Of a DNA stretch of 64,000 nt, positions 34,254-49,090 are shown piece after piece. This DNA comes from Druceiella hillmani (taxonomy: Eukaryota > Arthropoda > Insecta > Lepidoptera > Hepialidae). A program made the position numbers and the translations under genes. The stretch spans positions 4,459,199 through 4,523,198 of the forward strand of contig JAYKKI010000126.1 of assembly GCA_039881145.1 (NCBI GenBank), written 5' to 3'. The notes under the pieces are model-generated. The model saw nothing but the letters and a program-made list of their open reading frames with translations. It ran no database searches and had not been told where the DNA came from. Position 1 is the first letter of the stretch. Each line of letters begins with the position of its first letter.

Positions 34254-36350
34254 AAGGAGCAATTTTGAATCCGCAATTAAATCATATGGTGAAATAAAAT
34301 TTAAAAAACATGATTTTTGAAACTTTTCTTAACGTTCCCGCTTTAACAAAATGTTACGAAAAGTTATTTTTTTTATATTTTTTTATTATGTTATCTAGTT
34401 GCCTATTCTTAATCGCTTCTTAAAAGTACGCAACTGACCGATAGGCAACCAAGTTTAAAGATGAACCAATTTTAAATTAATTTGATTAATTTATGCGTCG
34501 TAAGCGTTAAAACAATAAATTACTCATGATAATTACATGTATGTAATTATCCCTTAACAATCTTATTATACGTAATAAAATATTATTAAGTTACGGAGCG
34601 CCAAATTCATAAACTAATACGTAATTTATAACCTGTTTAACTGCGGATTAATTTTATGACTTTATTACCAGTAGATGCAGTGTCGCAATTTTGAAGACCT
34701 CTTTACGTCCATAATTTCTTTAATATTACGAACCGGATAACAAGTTTTCATGGATTTGTCTATGAAATCAAATAGTGGTGCTAATTGGACTTCGTTTACC
34801 TGTCGATGGTTATAGCATCGATAAGACTCAAAAGTATTTTAATTCTATCATCGATAGGCTCTTCTATTTTAAGGAACGTCTAAACCCATGTTTTATTTTA
34901 AGTTGCCAGTAATTTTAGGGAAAAGTTAATTCAATAACCAAATTTGTCTTTATCGAAATAACCCAAGTATATAGTTTACAGAAATATCAAATATATAAAA
35001 CCATTTATTAATTTGTAGTAGAATATTTGCATACATTTTGAATTTATAGCGTTGTCTTCCAGTGAAAAATGGAGCTAAAGGTAGAAGAGTTGTACGGAAG
35101 ATGCAATAAGGGATGGAAGTTTTATTAATTTTTTTTTTTTTATTAAAAATAATTCGTTTTTATTTAACTGGTTAAATGTTAATTTAGAATTATTTTACGA
35201 TTAGATATAGTGCAGCTTTACACTTGATGGTTACCTAAATTTTAATGTTGGGTTTTTGTCACTTTTAACTTTTCATGTACATCTTATTGTAATATTTTTT
35301 TTAACTAAAAGGAAACAATGACCATTCATTATTAATGAAGGATTAAGCTTTAATAAATGATTAACTCTGTCCCTGTTTTGGTGATGCCACTCACAATCTT
35401 TACACAATGGCTCTTACCTAACGTCATATGCAAATCAAACTTTTTATGGGGCTTCATGTCATTTTCTGTATTAATATAAACCAGAGGTCGTATTCTGTGT
35501 TTTATTTCAGGGCCGAATTAGAGAAACGTCGTAACTTAATTTATTTAAAAGTATATTTTAACATAACTGAAGGTAAAAGAAATATTAATTATTTTTTAAA
35601 CTTAACAAACAGTGATTTTCGGGACATACCAGGGCCAGACTGAGAGATTATTTTTTATTTAAGCTACTAAATTCCTAATAAATTTTTACTCAGTCTTCTA
35701 TTTGAATTGATTTTTAAACAAATCGTTTGAATGTATCATCTGTTTAAAAAAATCAACATAACGCAAATCATTTTTGGAGAGAGTATTAAAAAAATATCTT
35801 TGCTGTTAGAAAATAAAGTAAAACATAAAAATACACTTTACGTTGGAAGTTATGAACTTTTTGATGAGGGATTTCATTCAAAACCCAAATTTTTAAATTT
35901 ACGAGTAAATAATTTCGTATTCCTATAAACTTCAAATTTTTGGAAATTTAGTTTCAAAAAAAAATTCCAATAATCTCGACAGTGTAATGTAAGAATTAGT
36001 TTTTAGTTTCCTTATTTCATAGTTTCCTTTGTACAAATATTATTATGAATATATTATGTAGATGAAATGTTAACCGCGAAAGAAAAAAATTAACTGATAA
36101 ATCAAATTATTCCGTGTTACGTGAATATAAAAAAAAATTGCAACAAATAATATTATTTCTGTATAAAGTCAAAACACTAAGTTAATACTTACACTTAAGT
36201 TAATACTTACTTTACACTGCAAATAATGATATTTTTTTTAACATCGAATGTAATTGAATATAAAAAATATATAACAATGTATATTGCCTAAAAATGACCA
36301 AGAGTGCGCATGCACCGCATTAACAGAAGTAATAATAAGCCAAAGGAGGT
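34254..36350. other. AT-rich stretch with doubtful frames
   Basis: The plus frame 35428-35643 has a splice-acceptor-like 'tttatttcag' before AELEKRRNLIYLKVYF near 35510 but no recognisable domain. Frame 35731-35928 is AT-rich. Neither is supported as a gene. Confidence 0.45.
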
Positions 36351-36712
36351 AGAATTAAGTAAAATACATTAACTAAAATTAATCATACAAAAAAAAATCA
36401 TAGAATTACGTAAAACACATTAACTAAAATTAATAATACAAAAAAAATCATAGAATTAAGTAAAACACATTAACTAAAATTAATAATACAAAAAAATCAT
36501 AGAATTAAGTAAAACACATTAACTAAAATTAATAATAAAAAAAAATCATAGAATTAAGTAAAACACATTAACTAAAATTAATAATACAAAAAAATCATAG
36601 AATTAAGGAAAACACATTAACTAAAATTAATAATACAAAAAAATCATAGAATTAAGTAAAACACAGTAACTAAAATTAATAATACAAAAAAAATCATAGA
36701 ATTAAGTAAATC
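36351..36712 (+). repeat. Tandem repeat, about 7 x 49-51 bp
   Basis: The unit 'agaattaagtaaaacacatt' plus 'aactaaaattaataatac' and a poly-A stretch is repeated about seven times. Copies differ mainly in the length of the A run, so the array is young. Confidence 0.95.
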
Positions 36713-36809
36713 AAAATTAACAGATTGAATGAGATAAAGATCAACGTACCATTCAACTAAAAAAAATAACTAGACTAACTTCAGCGAATTTTGAATGGTT
36801 TAGAAATTT

Positions 36810-36869
36810 CGTCGCGACGAAACTCTGCGTCCCAAGAAACTCTGCGTCGCGACGAAACTCTGCGTCCCA
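36810..36869 (+). repeat. GC-rich 35-bp tandem duplication with a palindromic core
   Basis: 'cgtcgcgacgaaactctgcg' starts at 36810 and again at 36845. 'aaactctgcgt' also occurs once in between. Each copy has the palindrome cgtcgcgacg. It is a small, very GC-rich patch in AT-rich DNA. Confidence 0.85.
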
Positions 36870-38470
36870 GGATTATATTTTGAGATTTATGTCGGTCATC
36901 TCTTATTTAAACATGTTTCAAGACTTTAGAGACTGGGAATTTGTGATCTAGTACAAAGTTTGAATTTAAGCTTTCACGTTCTGCAGATCCAAGGGAAACA
37001 AACTAAAATGCATATATTGGAATATATACTTGTGCTCCAATTGGATTGTTTACCTACTTTTGGTAATAATTCTTAAATAATTGTGAGATCTGAACTTCTT
37101 TTCAATATTGCCTCCGTTTACCTTTCAAGTAGAATCTTAGGTCTCCTTCAAGATTTTGGTATGATTTAAATAATTTTCCATTTTGTACGCAGTATTTATT
37201 CTGAACGACTATATTTTTTATTACTTCAAGGATAATTTTAAAATTCCTTGAAAAGAAATAGGAATTTTAATGAATTCTGCTTTGCATTTACTTATTACCG
37301 CATTGGCTTACTATCTAAAGAAATGACAATTTGCCTAACTTAGCACACCGCTTCTATTTATATACTGTAACGAATAATTACGGGCTGTGGCGGTAACGAA
37401 ATATTAGAATGCATTTCTTTAAATACTTGAAAGCACCTGGCCTTCAAAACTTTTGACATTATTTATAAACTTGTCATCTTTGAATCTATTTCTTATTTCT
37501 TAAGCAACTCCGTGGACAATGCAAGTAATAATATTACGTCAAGCAATTGACTCCCGGAATTCCTAGTAAAAATAATAATTTTATTCCGCATCGTCTTATC
37601 ATTGTCATTTCAAAGGTGTAGAGAGTACCCAATAGTGAAGGATCCAGGATGTTTTCAAAAATATTGAAAATTATCTCATTGCTGATCGGCACAAATTTTG
37701 AGGTAATTAGTTGGCAAGTAGATGGTTCATTCAAGTTATAAAGTTACGTGACCGATTTTTCATCCTAGAAAGTTAAAAGTTGACTGGATGACCATGGAAA
37801 CCCAAAAATATATATTACATAATTCCTTGCGCATCTATTTGATATATTCTTTGTATATTTTCTTGAAAAATTATTTTTTCAAAATGGACTCTTTAGGAAT
37901 ATGCTGGCCAATGCAAAACTTTTCAAAAATGAATTTTATTAAAATTTTTCGTTTTAATAAATATTTTGTTCTCTCTTTTCATATTTTCTACAATATTACA
38001 AACATAAACAGAATTGTTTTGATGTTCGTTCTATATTTCTTCACTCATTACATGCTGCCGTTGGATTAAATCTATGCTCATCAGATTTCAACTTGTTTTC
38101 ATGTCGCCATAAATCAAGCTTTCGCGATGTTTCAGCAGACTGCAGAGTGTATATAATATGTAAACTTAATTGGAACGAATAATACTAATTGTTCAGACTT
38201 CCAGTTAATCTGGTTTATTCTTTCAATTCAAAGTTAATTCTACAAACTATTCTAAAATGTATCTTAGATTAGAAGTTGTGGGTATGTGGATTAATTTCTT
38301 CACTACGTTTTTATAGTTGAGAGGATCTTCTTTTACTGGTTTGGTAATTATGTTTTCCAGCAGATAATTGACCGATTAGAGAATAAAAAAGTTTCCGATT
38401 TGAGATTTTAATTATATTTTAAAGTCAGTGATACAAAACCAATAATACAGATAGTGTCTGGCAGTATAAT
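36870..38470. other. AT-rich stretch with doubtful frames
   Basis: The minus frame 37734-37534 contains, near 37615-37645, 'ccttcactattgggtactct'. That is the inverted counterpart of the unit at 38475-38575, so this part is repeat-derived. The 93-codon plus frame 37788-38069 is hydrophobic and AT-rich with no motif. Confidence 0.45.
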
Positions 38471-38474
38471 CTCA

Positions 38475-38575
38475 CAAAATACCGACTCCTTCACTATTAG
38501 GTACTCCACACAATCATCGACATCCTTCACTATTAGGTACTCTCTACACAATCACAAAATACCGACATCCTTTAC
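38475..38575 (+). repeat. Tandem repeat, about 2 x 40-47 bp
   Basis: 'ccttcactattaggtactc' occurs at about 38490 and 38525, with 'aataccgac' and 'cacaatca' around it. An inverted relative lies near 37615-37645. Confidence 0.7.
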
Positions 38576-38735
38576 GATTATATTGACGGCGTAATAATTA
38601 TATTGTCTTAAGCTTATACAATTATATGTAGGTACATAAGAAGTGCCACAATATAGTATTGTGTAATTATAGTATTACTATAATTTAATGGCTTAACATC
38701 AATTTGAATATGAAGCAAGTTCAAAAAATATATTT

Positions 38736-38981
38736 TTGGAATGTACACCGTGTCCACAAAACTTCTTCATTTATAAAAGTTTAAAGTGTAGCTTTATAGA
38801 AATATTGTTGAACATTAATGGCTCCAGGTGTATTAACCCCATAAAGTATCATGGGGTATCTTCTGATTTCATGTGCACCCCGTGTGCTTCCAAGCAGTTA
38901 ATCTACAAATATCGATGCGACAATCTAGCACGGATCATATTCGACGTGATTGAGTTTACAATTTCAGTAACATATTGCTAA
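38736..38981 (+). other. Cysteine-rich 81-codon frame with an internal repeat, unsupported as a gene
   Basis: The frame contains eight cysteines and the related pieces ECTPCPQNFFIYKSLKC and MCTPCASKQLIYKYRC, 44 residues apart. The ATG context and the following sequence give no further support, and no family is recognised. The second half is GC-richer than average. It may be a duplicated transposon fragment. Confidence 0.2.
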
Positions 38982-38989
38982 AGTCCATT

Positions 38990-41900
38990 CATAGTTGAGA
39001 TTTATCCTAGCAAAGATCTTTGCTAATAGCCCACCTGAAGATGTTATAATACAACGAAACCTAGGTCGCGGTAAAGAACTTAAAGAAAGTAGAAATAATA
39101 TTACATTACGTAGTTTCATTTAATTGTGAATAATGAATTTATACAAAATTAACGCCAAATATATTCAATATTTATCCTTTACGTCAAGGCTTCTCCATCG
39201 TGATCAAACAACTTACTATTTGATAACGTATTCACCCTCTCTCAATTAAATTACTATGTCACTTTAAAATGGATTTGTTAATAGAGGGATCCACTTTAAA
39301 ATTGAGTCTGAAAAGACGCTGCACAGTTACAACACTGTTTGTTGAAGCTAATTCTGGCACGCAATTGCTGCGTAAGAGCCATCTTAGATTTCAGTGCCAT
39401 GCGCAGTTATTTATTTAGGGTAAACACCGTTATATTGAGGAGAGAAAAAAGAAATTTTATTAGTTAATTTTCATGACTACGACCACTATATTGATAGGCA
39501 TATTTTAATATTATTTTTGTTTATAACTATTTTAAATCAAAAAATGTTTTTGTAGGCACGGTATTTAATTTTTTATTCAAATGTGTCATCGATGTACAAT
39601 ATAATATTAACAATTCGGACAATTTGTTGCATTTGGCAGCAAAGTTAAAATGGATAATTTAATTTTAAACGTGGTATCTCGTCTAGTCATCCAGTTAGAG
39701 CTTTGTTTTCGTAACATACAAAATATCTATATCGTCCTTAAATTGTTAGGTATGTTGAAGTGTAATTTTCATGGACGTCACGCTGTGACTAAAACAACCA
39801 TGGTACACTCAATGTTATTTCCATATTAACGCGATCCTAACGGCATCTGTTAGCCCTGCTAGCAGATAATACAGAAAAAGTCCATAAGACAGGGCGCCGG
39901 AAAATTTATACCATCTTCCTACATTATCATGCTAAATCTACTTATTACTATCTGTATCTGCATGTACGTTATTAGTAAAAAATAATATTGTTTTATTAAA
40001 TACTCTTATATGCTTCCATCGTTAAGGCGTGCTTTTCATGTTTGCGATATTTTTCGGGTTATCTTCGACAGAGAAAAACGTTAGCTAACACTAAGTAACG
40101 TTAATATAGCGTTTAAGTCGGAGAATGTTTAACGCTACATTTAATTTCTATACTTAATTATATGAAGTAACGTTGTAACGTTAACTCTAGTGGACATATG
40201 CGTTAATTGTTAACATATTTCTCCGTTGTATGTAACAAATAGATTAAATGTCTCCACTGAAGACGCTGTAAAAAATGTAAATAAATGTATTGTCTCTTTT
40301 GTGTTCAGTCCTTGGGTCCAATTTTTAATAATTTGTATTGTTCTACATGCATTTGTGCTGCACGGGTGAGGATTACGAGTAAAAACCAAATTATACACCT
40401 ACAATCTCCCCTACGGGTACACATGAGATCAAAACCCAATGGAGGTATATTTTCAACATGCGGATACATAGTACCCACATAATTTTCTTTAAAGAGTCTA
40501 TCTACTATCAAAATAAAAAGAAACAATCATGATATCAAACACGAGGAGAACTTCTATTACGAGGGTTCTGTGCAAACTTAGATGCACACAAAAATATGCG
40601 CATTTAAGGGTGCGTATTTTTAGTGTCATTTAAACTATTTATAAAGATTAATATTATTTTTCATCTTATAAATATATTGCCTAATACCTATGTCTTCTAA
40701 AGACGTAAAAATATTATGGATTTCTACAAAAGATATTCGTTGTAGAATCATTGCTTTTTCCCATAAACTTTAGTAAAGTTTTAGAAACACTGTTATTTTT
40801 ATAATTTTAAATGCAGTAGTTTTGGAAATGAGGTGGGGATAGTTTTTTGATTATTTTTAGTACGTTGTTGGGGAGATGCCATTTGAAATTATAAAAAGAC
40901 ATTATCCTAATCCCCATAACTAGTTTTTTCAAATAAAGTTCAACGCATACAGAAGAACGGACACATTTAAGTACTCATAAATATTTAAGTCTAATTAAAC
41001 TATTCACAAATATTAATTTTTGCAACATAAATACTATTTACTGTCTTTCACAGATATAAAAATAAACTAATTATAAAAATGTATAATTTCACATAGAACT
41101 AGAAAGCATTGATTGTTTCCTTTACTTGTGCTATAAAACCTCTCATTATACCGATTTTCAAAATTGTAGGTCGACCGGAACCGCCCTATATGTTTTGATG
41201 ATCAAAGCTATTGCATGAATAAAAAAAACGCTTAAGGGGTCACGTCTTTTTGTTGCATAAACTAAATAACTTTAAATGTTTACAATAATGTAACGTAATA
41301 GGTCTTTTATATGATATTAATTTCAGCTTGAGATCTCAGGCCGTTTTTGAAAAAAGGGTGTTGACAGACAGACGGACGGACAACGAAGTGCTCCTACTAA
41401 AACCCGTTGCTTCATTTTCGTCCTCTAAAATTTCCATATAAATATTAATCAGTGTTGTCTACATGTAAGTGTGACTTAACACCGAGTGTTAAGTCTACTG
41501 TAAGATGCAGGCATACTAAAATGCTTCATTGCTATGTCAAATTTTAAGTTTTTACGTCGACGTAATGTGTGTTGGGACACGCATAAAATATGTTTTCTTA
41601 TTTGTCTATATCTTTGGAAATTATTTATGAAGTTTAATTAAAATCAAGTATCTCGTCAAATACTTAGTACGAAGTATTTTTTCAGATTTTTAAAATTCAC
41701 AGTTGAAAACAAAAGATAAGGAGTCGCTGGGGAATTCCACAAGGATGCCCCACTCGATGGGGTGCGTGAAAAAATTGTTTGCTTACCTTAATTCACATAT
41801 CTCTAGAGTATTCTATTTTTTTATTAATATATCTATATATTATTTCTTACAATTGTTTTTTTCGGTACGCCATATCTCCCTTAATACTTTATCAACACTT

Positions 41901-42085
41901 CAAGTTGAGATTTTTTGTCGATTGAATTATGATTCTTAAAATCTTTCAAATTATAATTTTTAAAATTACCTTCACTACTAATGACGAAAAATAAACAAAC
42001 AATTCAAAATCAGTTTTTTAATTAATTTTGTTTATTTTTTAATTCTCTATATATTATTTCCCAAAGGTGTTTATATTGTAAAGAG
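38990..42085. other. Long non-coding stretch
   Basis: Overlapping frames on both strands at 40210-40526 have no motif. At 41355-41405, 'gacagacagacggacggac' and 'aacgaagtgctcctac' look like the end of a lepidopteran-type dispersed repeat. The 78-codon frame 41703-41939 is unsupported. Otherwise nothing is seen. Confidence 0.45.
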
Positions 42086-42090
42086 CAACA

Positions 42091-42190
42091 TCTATTGACA
42101 ATCTAGCATGACAACCGTTCAAATTATTTCAAATAGCGCCATCTATTGATAATATCTTAAACTAAAATGCATGACAGTCGTTCCAATAGT
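42091..42190 (+). repeat. Diverged 2-copy tandem repeat
   Basis: 'catctattgacaat' with 'gcatgacaaccgttc' recurs about 50-65 bases on as 'catctattgataat' with 'gcatgacagtcgttc'. Confidence 0.7.
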
Positions 42191-42699
42191 AATTAAGTTA
42201 AAAAAACATATCTGAGAAAGCCAATATCTGCTTTTAAATGTTATACAATAAAACATGTTGTACATAGTAATAATAATTTTACACGAGTTTTATTATTACT
42301 TTTCAAAATAAAATACCTTATACTTACTTATTTTCATATTATATTACCTTTTAATGACTTGTGAATTATTCGCACGGGCCAACTAATTAATATATAATAA
42401 TACTTCCATCTGAAGCATCTACTTGCAAAACTTTGTACAGAAAGGTCTAAAACTTGGGAAACTCTGATACTGTTACAGACAGACTTGTTTTACTGCTGAA
42501 CCATAAAAATATAAGTTAAACTTAAGAATTTAGTATCAATTTTGATGAAAACCCAAAAGTATAGATTAAAATTCGCAACTTAGCGATATTCCTTAGAAAG
42601 TAAAGAAGTAACCAATATAGTTATAGTACTTACGAGAATTAATAGACTATTTTTTACCTTATCTCAGTCAGAGACATTTTGTATCAATTACGTGTCTTA

Positions 42700-42960
42700 A
42701 ATTACTGCCATAATCCGTAAAAACCGATGCCGGAAATGCCTATTTCCCTCGCTAACTAGAGTTTCCCTTTCCGGCGTTAAGCGCCTGAAAGATTACGATA
42801 TTGTAGCCCGTTCTATTTTACGATTTTCGATTCCATTATCTGTCGCGCAGGACTTAGGCTTGCTAGTCGTTGGCTGTTTATGAAGACCCCGTAATCCCTT
42901 TCGGGGTTGGTTTTCTTTCGTTTGGCCGGTTATGGGGTTGGGCTGGATTGTGGGGCTGCT
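42700..42960. promoter_or_regulatory. GC-richer island, candidate regulatory element
   Basis: This patch is much GC-richer than its flanks, with 'ttccggcgttaagcgcctga', a TAATCC (otd/bicoid-type) site at about 42890 and a small stem 'accccg...cggggt' (42885-42906). No frame is open through it. A regulatory role is inferred from composition only. Confidence 0.25.
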
Positions 42961-43194
42961 AGAAATGCTTATTATAATAACTTGTTGTTATAAAAATGTT
43001 ACTGTAATACAGTGTGTTTTTGTGCAGAAGTTTTTGGTTTAAATTGCTGTCTGTGTTTGATACAATAAACGATTGGACCGAAATTTAAAATAGCACCATT
43101 AAAGAAAGAAACATAGATCTATAGATGTGAATAAATAGAAGTAGTATAATGTTAAGATCACTTCTCTTATAACTGGTGCAATAAACGTAGTTTG

Positions 43195-43195
<1 letters not shown>

Positions 43196-43261
<66 letters not shown>
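43196..43261. repeat. (TA)n microsatellite
   Basis: About 30 uninterrupted TA units. The Tyr/Ile-rich minus frames starting in it are artefacts. Confidence 0.95.
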
Positions 43262-43263
<2 letters not shown>

Positions 43264-44357
43264 ATCGGAACAATTCCTACTATCACAATAAAAGTGACTA
43301 GTGTCTATTGGTTTGTTTGTTATACTTTCACCCTTAAATAGCTTAACCATTTTTAATGAACTGTTGCACATAGACAACATAGGTATATCGTAGTTAAAAA
43401 TAAAGATTGAATATAATTTGACCATCATTTGCAAGAGCGAAGCAGTGAACGTAACGCTGAAAAAATTATGTCCGTATACCTAATACGCTGGTATTAATTT
43501 AATTTTTAAAAATAGTGAACCGGGTTCCATTTAAGTTACTGACTACATGGGTTAATTATTTTTTGTTTTTAAAAATAATGAAATATGTTAAATTTAACAG
43601 GCGTTCATGAGTTAATTGTTACGCGGCCTTTTAGTCTAGACTAGCATCGTATATCTCGCGCTGCGCTGCTTGTTGCATTACAACGAATGTAACAGTCTGG
43701 TCTGGCAAATTATGTACAAAATAATGCTTCTCTCGCAAAACCATAACTGGGCTGATTGAAGACTATTTATTCAAAAAATATTTTTTACATTTTACTGACT
43801 CCTATATCAGTATCGAATTAAACGTGTTGTCAGCTGTCAAAATAAGACGACATTTTTAATTATGAACCTCTGTATCTTTTGAAAAAATAATAGCCATTTA
43901 GTAAAAAATTGTGGAATATCAAATGTTAATGTATTGTTTAGTAATAGAGTCATAGAAGGATTTATTAAGTTACAATTTGCTGCAATTTTTCTTTCTTTAT
44001 GGTCACGTTTGTAAATTTTTTAATTTAATTAAATGATAATTTTTCTCATCTTTTTTATCAATGAAAAAAATGGGACGATCGATTTTGGTTAAATAGCTGT
44101 ATCTTCACGAAACATTATCAAGTTTCAATGAAAAAGCGCTCATTAATATTAAACCTTTACAGCGTCCATCGCCGGCAAACATTTTTTGATGTCAAATGTA
44201 ATCAAAAATAAAGGGATAATATTTTACCTCTAATAAAGTTTGGTACATAATAGTGAAAAATGAAAAAAATTTTGTCATCTTTATTAAAAAATAAGAGAGT
44301 ATAAGCTTTCATTTGAGCTTTAGTATATTTAAATCTATTATTTATTCAATCCAATCG
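43262..44357. other. AT-rich non-coding stretch
   Basis: No gene. There is a GC-richer patch near 43620-43710 without a frame. Confidence 0.5.
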
Positions 44358-44395
44358 AATTATTTATCGCGGAGACATCTCCGCGATAAATAATT
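44358..44395. repeat. Perfect 18-bp inverted repeat (hairpin)
   Basis: Arms aattatttatcgcggaga and its exact complement are separated by only two bases. Confidence 0.92.
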
Positions 44396-46280
<1,885 letters not shown>

Positions 46281-46492
46281 AATATATTTTCAAAGGGCTA
46301 GTTGTAAGGAAAGATATTTTTTTTTTGTAATCTAAGGTATTATATAATATTCTATATACTGGAAAATATGCATGGAAAATAGTTCTCTCCCCTTGTCGTC
46401 GAAACTACAGAATCAAAACTAATTAAAAAAAATAAACCGATTTCAAAATGTAGGTAAGTGCCCTACACCACTTAAAATAACGAAATAAATAA

Positions 46493-46690
46493 TAAATAAA
46501 AATACGATTAAACAAAAAGGATGAAATAATATGCACAGTATCGATCCAAAATCCTAATCAAAAGTAGTTAAAAAAAAAAGTTTCATATTAATAATAAGTA
46601 AATATACGACTAAATAAAAAGGATGAAATAATATGTATTATAATATGCATATTATCAATCCATAATCCTAATCAAAAGTAGTTAAAAACA
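46493..46690 (+). repeat. Tandem duplication, about 2 x 112 bp
   Basis: 'aaaaaggatgaaataatatg' and 'aatcctaatcaaaagtagtt' occur twice in the same order. The second copy carries an extra TA-rich insertion. Confidence 0.85.
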
Positions 46691-46699
46691 CCTAAGTTT

Positions 46700-47249
46700 T
46701 CAACAATTTTTTTTCGAAGTTGGTGCCAGTCAAGATAAGTTTTTTGATATGTACATTTGACATATATTAGCTGGCACAAACCACAAAAAAAATTTGCTTA
46801 CGTTAATTTTTTTAATCCGGTTATTAATTTCTCAGAAATACTTGGACAAAGATAAAAACATACATACATATATTTACACACAATTATGAAATTTCGTACA
46901 TTTCTTTAGAAGGCTTAGTAGAACTGACATATATGAATATTTTGTAATATCAGCAATATTATGTACATACGAGTTGAATTGATAACCTTTTTTGAAGTCG
47001 GTTAAAAATAGGTAGCCCACGCAAAGGTTGCAGGCACACTATAACGATGATTCCAGGTGTCCACAGATATTCACTATAATATATATGTGTTTCCTACTTA
47101 CTAGCGTAGGCGTTATTAAATTATAGGCTTTTATAGTGATTTATTATATTTATAAAAAACGAAAGTAAGTTAAGTTCAAACAAGACATGGAACCTTCGAT
47201 GCGCGAGCCGGACATCCACTTATTCAGTTTTTTTTTCATTTAAACTCCT
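46700..47249. other. Non-coding stretch with repeat remnants
   Basis: 'ttttttgaagtcggttaaaaa' type wording near 46988 is common in lepidopteran dispersed repeats. No gene. Confidence 0.4.
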
Positions 47250-47325
47250 TCTCAATATTGCCAATATTGAGAAATCTTCTCAATATTACCAATATTGAAT
47301 ATTACTCAATATTACCAATAAATTT
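47250..47325. repeat. Short iterated 'caatattgccaatattga' units
   Basis: Partly palindromic units 'ctcaatattaccaatattga' occur three to four times in a row with small changes. Confidence 0.75.
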
Positions 47326-47530
47326 AACTTAAACAATACTTAAAGTATTAGAAATCAAACAGATCGGATCAAGCGAGAAATTACTGTCTACTTTCTGGTT
47401 TGATCCCATCCGTTCTTTCAGAATTATAAAAACATTTACTCTTATACTTTACAGCCATGATTGTAAAAATTATTAATAAAGCAGTTTTTCCTAAAGAAAC
47501 GATAAAAAATTATAACTAACCAATGCAGTG

Positions 47531-47646
<116 letters not shown>

Positions 47647-47934
47647 CAGCTATTATTTCTCTACGAAGTACGAGTAGGCAAAACTCTGTTTTTTTTCATA
47701 ATTTCAGATTCAATAGTTTCGAAGATAAAGGAGGGAGGGGGTATATTTATTGCATATTTTTCAGTACATCTCTGAAGATATACCACATCAAATTAAGAAA
47801 AAAAAAATTTGAAACCCTTATAACTAGTTCTTTTAAACGATATCTAATACTACAAAAGAAAATTTAAATGTTTTTTGAGTTCCTACTTGATTTACGTAAA
47901 ATTTTCACTTGTTTCAATAATTTTTATTACTTAT

Positions 47935-48070
47935 TTATTAGATACTATGCCAAATTTCAAATTCTATGTCAGTTTCTGAGATAAATGGCTATAATAAACG
48001 GACACGCGAATGATTTAACAAGTGTTCTTTTTTCATTTCGAGGTGTGGACGCCTAAAAATGTATATTTCA
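47935..48070 (+). repeat. Dispersed lepidopteran-type repeat, family M
   Basis: 'atgccaaatttcaaattcta', 'tttctgagataaatggct', then 'ttcttttttcatttcgaggtg' spread over 135 bases, ending 'cctaaaaatg'. Same order as at 12705 and 55995. Confidence 0.55.
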
Positions 48071-48222
48071 GTTAAAGTCGGTTTCAGATTTAAAAAAATA
48101 ATCCAACTTTATTCCAATTTCTCATAAAGATATCAAAGGATAAAAATGTTATGACCATAAATTGTAATAAGCAGCAATGATTAACATTTCATGCCAGATG
48201 ATTTAACATGAATCTAGAAATG

Positions 48223-48279
48223 AGCAATATCAAATGAACCAGATGTGTAAGCCACACATCTGGTTCATTTGATATTGCT
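48223..48279. repeat. Perfect 26-bp inverted repeat (hairpin)
   Basis: Arms 48223-48248 and 48254-48279 match without error around the five-base loop aagcc. Confidence 0.93.
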
Positions 48280-48329
48280 ACTGTTGAGTACAAATATCAA
48301 CAGATCTTTCATGTTCCGAAAATGGTTGA

Positions 48330-48740
48330 CGCCAAGTTGTTCGTGCATGTCATGCATGTGTAAGTGTGGCATTCTTATCGATCACAGTAAGTAAGACAAG
48401 TTATTCAAGCAAGTCGTGCAGGTGTAATTGTGGTATTTTTATCGATCATAGTAAGTATGACATATTATTCATGCATGTCGTGCAGGTGTAAGTGTGGTAT
48501 TCTTATCGATCACAGTAAGTACGATAAGTTGTTCATGCATGTCGCGCATATGTAAGTGTGGTATTCTTATCGATCACAGTAAGTATGACAGTTGTTTATG
48601 CATGGCGTGCATGTGTGAGTGTGATATTCTTATCGATCACAGTAAGTATGACAATTGTTCATGCATGGCGTGCATGTGTGAGTGTGATATTTTTATCGAT
48701 CACACTAAATATGACAACTTGTTCGTGCATGCCATGGTTT
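48330..48740 (+). repeat. Tandem repeat, 6 x 63-64 bp
   Basis: 'ttatcgatcacagtaagta' or a close variant recurs with ATCGAT at 48377, 48441, 48505, 48569, 48632 and 48695 (steps 64, 64, 64, 63, 63). Each unit also has 'catgcatgtc.tgca.gtgtaagtgtg'. The last three copies happen to be in one frame, giving Cys-rich frames with a 21-residue period (48494-48778 and 48558-48827). The 64-base steps break that frame in the first copies, so the array is not a conserved coding repeat. Confidence 0.93.
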
Positions 48741-48899
48741 TTTCCACATCTCATGTTTTGTGCGTATCGACTTTTTAACGATACCTTCTTTCACTTCAAA
48801 TTCTTCAATATATATGCAAAGATTTGAATATATATTGAAGAATTGTTTAATATTTAATGACATTAATAATTAGTTCAGCATCCTAAATATAATAATTAA

Positions 48900-48960
48900 A
48901 AAAAATGCTTGACTAAGGCCCCAAAGAAGGCACTGGCCCAGAGAAGGCCATTAAACCTTA
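48900..48960. other. Short GC-richer patch
   Basis: 'aggccccaaagaaggcactg' is followed by 'agagaaggccatta', a small partial direct repeat. Role unknown. Confidence 0.3.
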
Positions 48961-49090
48961 AAATTATGATGGTATCTGTATATAAACCACAAGATTAATT
49001 GAATTTATTGATTGTTTGTTAACTTTGAGAATGATTATTTCTCTTTCAAATGACAAAGGAACAGAAAAATAAACAGAGCAAACAGAGTTA

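Noticed and set aside
37788..38069. 93-codon hydrophobic plus frame, perhaps a membrane protein
   Set aside because: AT-rich codons throughout produce Phe, Ile, Tyr and Asn; no motif or flanking support.
48494..48827. Cysteine-rich repeat protein with 21-residue period
   Set aside because: Only the last units step by 63 bases; the earlier ones step by 64 and break the frame, so the repeat is not maintained as coding.
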